Shown one piece after another: positions 42,886 through 50,101 of a stretch of DNA of 64,000 bases. Origin of the DNA: JABWAN01 sp041918175 (GTDB lineage: Bacteria > Zhuqueibacterota > Zhuqueibacteria > Zhuqueibacterales > Zhuqueibacteraceae). Each line of letters starts with the position of its first letter. Within the stretch, counting starts at the first letter, position 1. The stretch is taken from NCBI GenBank assembly GCA_041918175.1, contig JAYRWE010000135.1, forward strand, positions 22,643 to 86,642. The letters are read 5' to 3'. The notes beneath the pieces were generated by a model, which had not been told where the DNA came from, did not search any database, and saw nothing but the letters and a program-made list of their open reading frames with translations. The translations under genes were made by a program, and so were the position numbers.

Positions 42886-43467
42886 ATGATATTGATCGAG
42901 ACGCCTTTGCGCGCGACCGCCAAGCTTTACACGTATTCCGACTATCTAAAATTGCCGGAAGACGGCATTCGCTACGAAATCCTAAACGGGGAGTTATTTA
43001 TGTCGCCGGCGCCGACCACCGGACATCAGCTTACTTTGAAACGCTTCTTAGTTGCAATTGAAAATTTTCTCGAAAAAGATCCCGTCGGTGAAGTGCTGCC
43101 CGCGCCCACGGATGTGATTTTATCAGAGATCAACATTTTGCAGCCGGATATTGTTTTCATAACCCGCGAGCGTTTTGATATTCTAACCGATGCAAACATT
43201 CAAGGCGCGCCGGATTTGGTAGTCGAAGTGCTGTCTCGTGGCACGGCAAAGCGTGATCGACAGGAGAAGTTAACGCAATACTCGCGTTTCGAAGTGCAGG
43301 AATATTGGATGGTAGATCACGAGAGGCGGTGGGTCGAAGTTTGGCGCAGAGAAAAGGGCGCGTTGCATTTGCACAAGCGCTTAGCGGAACATCAAATTTT
43401 AACCACGCCGCTTTTGCCCGGGTTGAAAATCCGGCTTGCGAAAATTTTCCGTTCACGTTTGAGTTGA
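42886..43467 (+). CDS. Uma2 family protein, tandem copy 2
   Basis: The 193-residue protein is the same length as copy 1 and nearly identical at the N-terminus (ETPLRATAKLYTYSDYLKLP) and at the C-terminus (TTPLLPGLKIRLAKIFRSRL). The middle (residues about 45-65) has diverged. It starts 10 bp after copy 1 stops. All core residues are intact. Confidence 0.85.
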   Translation: MILIETPLRATAKLYTYSDYLKLPEDGIRYEILNGELFMSPAPTTGHQLTLKRFLVAIENFLEKDPVGEVLPAPTDVILSEINILQPDIVFITRERFDILTDANIQGAPDLVVEVLSRGTAKRDRQEKLTQYSRFEVQEYWMVDHERRWVEVWRREKGALHLHKRLAEHQILTTPLLPGLKIRLAKIFRSRLS

Positions 43468-43477
43468 CGCAAAAAGT

Positions 43478-43693
43478 ATGATATTCCTCGACACGTCTTT
43501 ACGCGAAACCGCCAAGCTTTACACGTATCAGGGATATTGGATGGTCAATCACGAGCAGGAATGAGTGGAAGCTTGGCGCAGCATGAAAGGGAAATTCGTT
43601 TTGCACAAGCGCTTTGAGCGCCATCAAATTTTGACCACGCCTCTTTTAAGCGGATTGAGGATTAGACTCACAAAGATTTTTCCCAAACAATAG
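43478..43693 (+). pseudogene. Decayed third Uma2 copy
   Basis: From ATG 43478 it reads MIFLDTSLRETAKLYTYQ, then jumps to GYWMVNHEQE, losing about 125 residues of the family, meets an in-frame TGA at 43562-43564, and continues with VEAWRSMKGKFVLHKRFERH and QILTTPLLSGLRIRLTKIF to TAG 43691. Internal deletion plus stop make it non-functional. It shows that the Uma2 array is expanding and decaying. Confidence 0.85.
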
Positions 43694-43723
43694 CGCGAAA
43701 AGACTTCAAGCCGTTTAAAAATG

Positions 43724-43758
43724 AAAAAGGCCGCGACATAAACTCGCGGCCTTTTTTT
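43724..43758. terminator. Bidirectional rho-independent terminator
   Basis: AAAAAGGCCGCGA (43724-43736) pairs with TCGCGGCCTTTTTTT (43744-43758) around a 7-base loop. It lies between the convergent Uma2 array and lon and has A/T runs on both sides, so it can serve both. Confidence 0.9.
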
Positions 43759-43793
43759 CAACCTTAACGGGCGAAGGCTTCTTCAATTGCGAC

Positions 43794-46235
43794 TCACGCC
43801 AACGCAGGCTGCGGCTTGGTCATGATTGATGCTTCTTCTGCCGGTCGCCGCGGTCGGCGAGTCAGCGCCAATTTGATCACATCTTCCATCTCGCTCACAA
43901 AACTAAACTCCATCGTATCGCGCACGTGCTTCGGAATCTCTTCGAGATCCTTGCGGTTTTTTTCCGGCAAGATGACTTTGTTGATGCCTGCACGCCGCGC
44001 CGCGAGCACCTTCTCTTTGATGCCGCCCACCGGCAAGACAAGCCCACGCAGAGTAATTTCGCCGGTCATTGCAATGTCATGCGCCACCAAGCGATCCGTA
44101 AGCAATGAGACCAGCGCGGCAAACATCGTCACGCCCGCGCTTGGCCCGTCTTTGGGAATCGCGCCCGCGGGCACATGAATATGGATATCAATCTTGTCGA
44201 AAATTTCTTCATCTATGTCGAGCTGCTTCGCTTTGCTGCGAATGAACGACAACGCCGCGAGCGCCGACTCTTTCATCACCTCGCCCAATTGCCCGGTCAA
44301 GGCCAAGTTGCCCTTCCCGCGCATTTTGGTGGCTTCGATAAAAAGAATGTCGCCGCCCACCGGCGTCCACGCCAAGCCGGTCGCCACACCGTTGCGGCTC
44401 ATGCGTTCCTTTGCATCCGAAAAAAATTTGATCACGCCGAGATACTTTGCGACCTCCTCTTTCGCGAGGGTTTTCTTTTCGCTCTCTGTCGTTGCTGCGG
44501 CACCGTTCTGCCCGCGGCGCTCGACGACTTCACGCGCAGCGCCGCGACAGATGTTCGCAATCTCGCGTTCCAAATTGCGTACACCCGCTTCGCGGGTGTA
44601 TGCCGAGATGACGTGTGTAAGCGCTTCCGGCTCGAATTGCAATTGCTCCGGTTTCAAGCCGTGCGCGTCAAGTTGCTTGGGCACGAGAAATCTCTCGGCG
44701 ATTCGCATCTTGTCTTCCGCGGTGTAGCCCGGAATCTCGATGATCTCCAAACGATCTTTGAGCGCGGGATGAATCGGGTCTTCGAGGTTTGCCGTCGCAA
44801 TGAACATGACTTTGGAAAGATCGAACGGCACTTCGAGATAATGATCGCTGAAAGAAAAATTTTGTTCGGGGTCTAAAACTTCGAGCAGAGCGGAAGAAGG
44901 ATCGCCACGATGATCCGCGCCGACTTTGTCGATTTCATCCAACATGAAAATGGGATTGTTCACGCCTGCGCGTTTTAAGCCTTGAATGATGCGGCCCGGA
45001 AGCGAGCCGATATACGTGCGACGATGCCCGCGAATCTCGGCCTCATCATGCACGCCGCCGAGTGAGATGCGCACAAACTTGCGACCCAGCGCGCGCGCGA
45101 TCGACCGGCCCAATGAAGTTTTGCCCACGCCCGGAGGGCCGACGAAGCATAAAATCGGGCCTTTCATGTCCGGCTTCAATTGCCGCACCGCAAGATATTC
45201 CAAAATACGCTTCTTAACTTTTTCGAGATTGTAGTGGTCTTCGTCGAGCACTTTGCGGCCGTAGCTGACATCGAGATTGTCTTCGGTGTGTTTATTCCAC
45301 GGCAACTCGATGAGCCAGTCCAAATACGTGCGCGAAACTGTGTACTCCGCCGCGGCCGGTGGAATTTTCGAGAGCCGCTCCAATTCTTTCTCCGCGACTT
45401 TCTTTGCTTCTTCCGGCAATTGCGCTTCGTCCAAACGTTTGCGCAACTCGCCCGCCTCGCTCGTGCGCTCGTCCTCATCCTCGCCCAATTCGCGCTTGAT
45501 GGCTTTCAACTGCTCGCGCAAATAATAATCGCGTTGGTTCTTATTGATCTCGCCCTGTACTTCACTTTGAATTTTGCTGCCGAGTTCGAGTATCTGCAAC
45601 TCTTTGCTTAAAAGAAAAGTGACGCGCTCCAAGCGCTTGCGCACGTCCGTCATTTCTAAAATGCCCTGCTTCTCTTCCATTTGCAGATTGAGATTCCACA
45701 CGATGATGTCGGCCAAGCGCCCCGGCGTGTCGGTGTTCATCACAAGCATCGCATGCTCGGTGGTCAAATAGGGCGCAAGCTCTACGGCCTTTTGAAACTG
45801 CGAGCGCAAGTTCATCACCATCGCATCAATGTCCATCCCTTCGGCTTGCTCATCGGGATAGGGTTGCACCGCGACCACGAAATAGGGCTCTTGCTGCAAA
45901 AAATCCAAAATGCGAGCGCGTGCCACACCCTGCACCATTGCGCTTTGCGTGCCGTCGGGCATTTTGAAAATCTTCATCACTTGCGTAATCGTGCCCCAAC
46001 GATAAACATCTTCCTGTTCCGGTTCTTCGGTGCCGCCGTCTTTTTGCGCGACGACTAAAATCAAACGATCGCCGCGAATGACATTTTCCAACAAGCGCAC
46101 GGAGCGTTCACGGCCGATGGAGAGCGGCAAAATTTGTTGCGGGTAAATTACCGTGTTGCGCAGCGGCAACAGCGGCATGATCTTCGGTATCTTAAGGTCA
46201 TTAGCTTCGTGCAGATTTTCGCGGTCTGCGCTCAT
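43794..46235 (-). CDS. lon: ATP-dependent Lon protease
   Basis: The 813-residue protein has the full Lon layout: N-terminal substrate domain (MPLLPLRNTVIYPQQILPLS), AAA+ module with Walker A GPPGVGKTS and Walker B IFMLDEIDKVG, and the protease domain with the Ser-Lys dyad in KDGPSAGVTMFAAL (Ser) and VLPVGGIKEKVLAARRA (Lys). It degrades misfolded and regulatory proteins in the cytoplasm. AAGGA lies about eight bases before the ATG. It is transcribed alone, ended by the shared terminator at 43724. Several antitoxin-like genes occur in this window; Lon is the usual protease for such antitoxins, but no specific link is shown. Confidence 0.97.
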   Translation of the reverse strand: MSADRENLHEANDLKIPKIMPLLPLRNTVIYPQQILPLSIGRERSVRLLENVIRGDRLILVVAQKDGGTEEPEQEDVYRWGTITQVMKIFKMPDGTQSAMVQGVARARILDFLQQEPYFVVAVQPYPDEQAEGMDIDAMVMNLRSQFQKAVELAPYLTTEHAMLVMNTDTPGRLADIIVWNLNLQMEEKQGILEMTDVRKRLERVTFLLSKELQILELGSKIQSEVQGEINKNQRDYYLREQLKAIKRELGEDEDERTSEAGELRKRLDEAQLPEEAKKVAEKELERLSKIPPAAAEYTVSRTYLDWLIELPWNKHTEDNLDVSYGRKVLDEDHYNLEKVKKRILEYLAVRQLKPDMKGPILCFVGPPGVGKTSLGRSIARALGRKFVRISLGGVHDEAEIRGHRRTYIGSLPGRIIQGLKRAGVNNPIFMLDEIDKVGADHRGDPSSALLEVLDPEQNFSFSDHYLEVPFDLSKVMFIATANLEDPIHPALKDRLEIIEIPGYTAEDKMRIAERFLVPKQLDAHGLKPEQLQFEPEALTHVISAYTREAGVRNLEREIANICRGAAREVVERRGQNGAAATTESEKKTLAKEEVAKYLGVIKFFSDAKERMSRNGVATGLAWTPVGGDILFIEATKMRGKGNLALTGQLGEVMKESALAALSFIRSKAKQLDIDEEIFDKIDIHIHVPAGAIPKDGPSAGVTMFAALVSLLTDRLVAHDIAMTGEITLRGLVLPVGGIKEKVLAARRAGINKVILPEKNRKDLEEIPKHVRDTMEFSFVSEMEDVIKLALTRRPRRPAEEASIMTKPQPALA

Positions 46236-46606
46236 CTCACATTCCTTTTTATCTGATGATCAAATGAAGGAGCGAATTCAAAAATTGCTATGACTCCATT
46301 CTTTTGACAAACCATATGCCACAGCCCAAAAACAAGCTGGCATTTAAATACAACGAATGTCGCGAGGTTCTTTGTACACCGCACGCCACAAGTTGTCACG
46401 CATTGAGCAGCTTTGACAGTGAAGAGAGCATCGTGACAGAACCTGTTGCAATCTGGCGGATTTGCATTTCATGACACAAAGCAGATGAAGAAGAACACAG
46501 GCTGTTTCTGGTTGCTGGATACTGGTTCCTGGATTCTTGCGCGCTTGAAAACTTCTTATTTAACCTCTTTGCCGAGCAACGAGCAACGAGTAACAAGCAA
46601 CCAGCC
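46236..46606. other. 371-bp intergenic region upstream of lon
   Basis: No gene is visible. It contains a TGGTTGCTGGATACTGGTTC string (about 46509-46528) and a complementary GAGCAACGAGCAACGAGTAA / AAGCAACCAGCC stretch (about 46576-46606), a member of the same simple-repeat family as 9457-9547, 21254-21340 and 61300. Confidence 0.5.
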
Positions 46607-47473
46607 TCAAGCCGCATCGCGCCATTTCGCGAGGCTCTGCGCCATATGCTCCAAGTATGTCTTGTCATTTTCCCAAAACGCATCGGGCGTATGACTGTCG
46701 ATGTCGATCTCGCCATACATTTGTTTGCCTTGAATCGGCACGACAATTTCAGATTTGGTTTCTATGCTGCATGACAAGTAACGCGGATCGGCATGCACAT
46801 CGGGCACGATGATGGTTTGCTCTTCCGCGACCGCGGCGCCGCAAATGCCTTGGCCAATGGGAATGCGCACGTGCGGCGTGGGCGCGCCGAGATAGTTGTG
46901 CACGACCAACTCGTTGCCCTCCACCAAATAAATGCCGGCCCAATCATACTTGGGAAAATGTTGTTTGAGCAATTGTACACAGAAGCCATAACCTTCATCC
47001 AGTGAAGGGTTGTTATCTAAAAAAGATTTCAGTTCGACGCACGCCAAATGGCCGAGCACGACTTCAATGCCGCGTTTGTAACTCTCAATTCCCAAACCGG
47101 AGATTTGCTGCAAGCACACTTCGCGAATTACAGAGACGCGGCGAAACGCTTCGCGTGCATGAATGTCGGAGAGATGCACTTCGACCGTGGGCAAATTTAC
47201 GCCGGCAATCGCGTCGCGCAACGCATGGCTGTAATGCGTGAGCGCGCCGGGGTTGATGACCACGCCGGAGGCTTGTTTGCGGTGCTCGTGTAAAAAATCA
47301 ATGAGCGCGCCCTCGTGGTTCGATTGAAAACAAATCGCCTCGACACTGCTGCGCTGCGCGAAAGCTGCGAGCGTGTGATTCAATTCATGCAAAGTCATGG
47401 TGCCGTAAATTTTCGGTTCGCGTTCGCCGAGCAAATTTAAGTTCGGGCCGTGCATGATCAAAATGCGTTTCAT
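46607..47473 (-). CDS. aroQ: Type II 3-dehydroquinate dehydratase fused to a GAF domain
   Basis: Residues 1 to about 142 are a complete AroQ: ILIMHGPNLNLLGEREPKIY (catalytic loop), GVVINPGALTHYSHALRDAI and VEVHLSDIHAREAFRRVS. Residues about 150-288 form a GAF domain of the free-methionine-sulfoxide-reductase kind: WAGIYLVEGNELVVHNYLGA, IPIGQGICGAAVAEEQTIIV, PDVHADPRYLSCSIETKSEI, EIDIDSHTPDAF. Two of the fRMsr cysteines (in GICGAAV and LSCS) are present, while the one expected before RIPIG is not. AroQ is normally about 150 residues and stands alone. The fused domain might sense a small ligand or redox state, or reduce a sulfoxide. It overlaps aroK by 4 bp. Confidence 0.9.
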   Translation of the reverse strand: MKRILIMHGPNLNLLGEREPKIYGTMTLHELNHTLAAFAQRSSVEAICFQSNHEGALIDFLHEHRKQASGVVINPGALTHYSHALRDAIAGVNLPTVEVHLSDIHAREAFRRVSVIREVCLQQISGLGIESYKRGIEVVLGHLACVELKSFLDNNPSLDEGYGFCVQLLKQHFPKYDWAGIYLVEGNELVVHNYLGAPTPHVRIPIGQGICGAAVAEEQTIIVPDVHADPRYLSCSIETKSEIVVPIQGKQMYGEIDIDSHTPDAFWENDKTYLEHMAQSLAKWRDAA

Positions 47474-48009
47474 GTGCGCTCTTGGAGAAGTTGTGAAATG
47501 ATGATTGCGGTTTCTAACGGCGGATGTTGCGCGAAACTATCTACGATCAATTCCGCGCGCAGATAAAAAGGCTCGCGCTGTTGCAGAAGATTTTTGATGA
47601 GCAGCAAACGCTCGGCGGGGGAGACGCGGCCCAACATCGGGCGCGTGTTGTCGTCTTTCAAACGGCGAAAAAGTTCATCGGGGTGACAGCGCAGATAAAC
47701 GACCAGGCCTTGTTGCAAAACGCGCCACACCGGCTCTTGCGCCGGCGTGCCGCCGCCTAATGCAATCACAGTTTGTCGCAATGGCAACAGGCTCTCGAGC
47801 AACATGCCTTCGATGCGACGAAAATAAGGCTCGCCCTGCAATGCGAAAATTTGCTCAATCGGCATGCCTTCGTGGCGCACGATCTCTTCATCCAAATCCA
47901 CAAACTGCCAACCCAGACGTTGTGCGAGTAGTTTGCCGATCGTGCTCTTGCCGCTGCCCATGAAGCCGATGAGAAAGATGCGTTCTAACTTTTCGACCAT
48001 TGTTGCCAT
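47470..48009 (-). CDS. aroK: Shikimate kinase
   Basis: The 179-residue protein has the P-loop IFLIGFMGSGKSTIGKLLA, the shikimate-binding FVDLDEEIVRHEG and FRRIEGMLLE, and the IALGGGTPAQ motif. It phosphorylates shikimate at O3. Start is ATG 48009 or 48000; either overlaps the end of aroC. The stop overlaps the aroQ start (ATGA). The aroC-aroK-aroQ order shows a shikimate-pathway operon. Confidence 0.95.
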   Translation of the reverse strand: MATMVEKLERIFLIGFMGSGKSTIGKLLAQRLGWQFVDLDEEIVRHEGMPIEQIFALQGEPYFRRIEGMLLESLLPLRQTVIALGGGTPAQEPVWRVLQQGLVVYLRCHPDELFRRLKDDNTRPMLGRVSPAERLLLIKNLLQQREPFYLRAELIVDSFAQHPPLETAIIISQLLQERT

Positions 48010-49163
48010 CGTTCCAAAATTTCAGTCATACTATCGCCGCCAAACTTTTCCAGCATTGCCTCGGCGAGCACAAGCGCGAGCATTGCTTCTCCGATCACGC
48101 ACGCCGCGGGCACGGCGCACACGTCAGAGCGTTCGATGTGCGCCGCGGTCGCCTCTTTGGTGCGCATATTCACGGAGTCGAGCGGGCGCATCAACGTTGA
48201 AATCGGCTTCATCGCCACGCGCACGATGAGCGGTTGGCCGTTGGTGATGCCGCCTTCCAGCCCGCCGGCATTGTTGGAGTCGCGATAATAGCCGCGTTCG
48301 TTGGAAAAATAAATTTGATCATGCACGGCGCTGCCGCGTTGGGTCGCGTTCATGAAGCCGCCGCCGATTTCCACGCCCTTCATTGCAGGGATGCTCATTA
48401 ACGCAGCCGCAATACGGGCATCGAGGCGACGATCCCATTGCACATAACTGCCGAGGCCGATGGGCAGATGAAACGCCGCGACTTCGAAAATGCCGCCGAC
48501 GGTGTCGCGCTCTTCTTTGGCGCAATCAATCGCTGCGATCATCGCCGCCTCAGCTTCTTCTTCCATACAACGCACAGGCGAAGCTTCCGTGCGCGCAATT
48601 ATTCTTTCCAAATCAAAAGCATGCTTTTCGGCAGCAAGCAAATTAAATGAACTGCGCGCTTCGTGGATTTGCACTACGTGGCTGACGAAGCGAATACCGA
48701 AACTCTCAAGGAATTTTCGCGCAATGCTGCCAAGCGCAACGCGCGTCGTCGTTTCGCGCGCGCTCGCGCGTTCGAGCACGTTGCGAATGTCATCGGTTTG
48801 ATACTTAATTGCGCCCGCAAGATCGGCATGGCCGGGCCGAGGAATTTCCACGCGCGCGACTTGCGCGGTTTCTTCCTGCGCGACGATGGACATTTTCGTT
48901 TGCCAATTTTGCCAGTCACGATTCGCAATTTCCAGCGCGATGGGGGAGCCGAGCGTTTGGCCGAAGCGCACGCCGCTGAGAATACGCGCATGGTCGCGTT
49001 CAATGCGCATGCGCCCGCCGCGGCCGTGGCCTTGTTGCCGGCGATAAAGCTGTGTGGCAATATACTCTTCGCCAATTTCCAAACCCGCGGGAATGCCTTC
49101 GATGATGCCAACCAATGCTTGACCGTGCGATTCACCCGCGGTGAAGTAACGTAAAGGACTCAT
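47985..49163 (-). CDS. aroC: Chorismate synthase
   Basis: The 392-residue protein has the chorismate synthase signatures RYFTAGESHGQALVGIIEGI, RRQQGHGRGGRMRIERD, ARASARETTTRVALGS and, near the end, MRTKEATAAHIERSDVCAVP. It converts EPSP to chorismate using reduced FMN. ATG 49163 is chosen because it precisely matches the family N-terminus (MSPLRYFTAG); the longer frame to 49286 adds an unrelated leader. It is the first gene of the shikimate operon. Confidence 0.95.
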   Translation of the reverse strand: MSPLRYFTAGESHGQALVGIIEGIPAGLEIGEEYIATQLYRRQQGHGRGGRMRIERDHARILSGVRFGQTLGSPIALEIANRDWQNWQTKMSIVAQEETAQVARVEIPRPGHADLAGAIKYQTDDIRNVLERASARETTTRVALGSIARKFLESFGIRFVSHVVQIHEARSSFNLLAAEKHAFDLERIIARTEASPVRCMEEEAEAAMIAAIDCAKEERDTVGGIFEVAAFHLPIGLGSYVQWDRRLDARIAAALMSIPAMKGVEIGGGFMNATQRGSAVHDQIYFSNERGYYRDSNNAGGLEGGITNGQPLIVRVAMKPISTLMRPLDSVNMRTKEATAAHIERSDVCAVPAACVIGEAMLALVLAEAMLEKFGGDSMTEILERWQQWSKS

Positions 49164-49338
49164 GCCATACTTTACTTGGAGATGTTCAACCACGCTAGGG
49201 AAGCAGCTTGAGGTAAACACGACAACGGCGGCATAATAACGATTCGCGCTTTGGAATGCAACATTCGCGTCGCCGCGTTCCGTCACGTTTCGCCTCAGCG
49301 TATTCGCCGCGTGCGGTGATTGAGCCTAGACAAACAAA

Positions 49339-49401
49339 AAGGTTGCAAAGAATCTTCCGAGTGGCGGTAAATTTTTCGCGGGAGGACTTCTTTGCAACCT
49401 T
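49339..49401. repeat. 63-bp hairpin in the aroC upstream gap
   Basis: AAGGTTGCAAAGAA (49339-49352) is the exact reverse complement of TTCTTTGCAACCTT (49388-49401); inner CTTCC/GGAGG bases extend the fold. It lies in the 376-bp gap between aroC and the divergent small secreted-protein gene. It could be a leader structure of aroC or a repeat; no leader peptide was recognised. Confidence 0.5.
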
Positions 49402-49539
49402 GTGTTGTTTGCTCCCGTACTGATGCGGCATAAAATTTCTGCGCGAGGTCGTGCGCCGTGCGTTTTGCAGACCGGCACAAAATGATCGGCTCCTCCGACG
49501 ATCCGCTGTCATAATACTATTTAAGCACAGAGGTGAATT

Positions 49540-49947
49540 ATGAAATCCGCAGCAAAGTTTTTGGCAATCGCAGTTCTCGGCGTGACGTTAATGAGCGGGA
49601 ACAACAGTTTTGCGCAAGAAAAGCCCGTAGATTGGAAGAAGGTCAGCAAAAATTTAGTGCGCTCGCTCTCTTCGGGGAACGAAGGTCTGCGCCAATCAGC
49701 AATGGATTTTTACATTCAGAATGCAGACCGGCTCGACATCGATGCCGCGGTGTACGACGTGATGCACGTGTATCGCAATCACAAAGACGAGCGCGTCAAA
49801 AAGCTCGCGTTGGTGACGCTCTATAAAATGCAAAACAAGTGGGCGATGGAGTTTTTGAAAGTCGATCTGCGGTTTCAAGACTCCGAAGAACTGAAGCACA
49901 TGGTGGCGGCTATCGTGCAAGAGTATGAAGCAAAGAAAAAATCCTGA
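49540..49947 (+). CDS. Small secreted helical (HEAT-like) protein
   Basis: The 135-residue protein has a signal peptide (MKSAAKFLAIAVLGVTLMSG, cleaved near NSFAQ). The mature part is helical with two HEAT-like pairs: LRQSAMDFYIQNADRLDIDA and HKDERVKKLALVTLYKMQNK. No known family is recognised. AGAGGTG lies four to five bases before the ATG, and a TAATACTAT element lies about 25 bases upstream. Confidence 0.75.
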   Translation: MKSAAKFLAIAVLGVTLMSGNNSFAQEKPVDWKKVSKNLVRSLSSGNEGLRQSAMDFYIQNADRLDIDAAVYDVMHVYRNHKDERVKKLALVTLYKMQNKWAMEFLKVDLRFQDSEELKHMVAAIVQEYEAKKKS

Positions 49948-50101
49948 ACCACTTTTGCTCTCCTTCCCCTAACCTTCCTCCCGCCCTGCGCCGGCTGAAA
50001 TCCTGCGCAGGGCGGATCTGTTTTCTTGCAAAGCTGAGGCGCGTTGGTTATTTTCACCGGCAATAAAAAAGATGGTGACTGAATCACGCGAAGGCCGCCT
50101 C

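Noticed and set aside
46607..47030. Separate GAF-domain gene rather than a fusion
   Set aside because: The frame is continuous from AroQ through the GAF domain with no stop and no internal start with a ribosome site.
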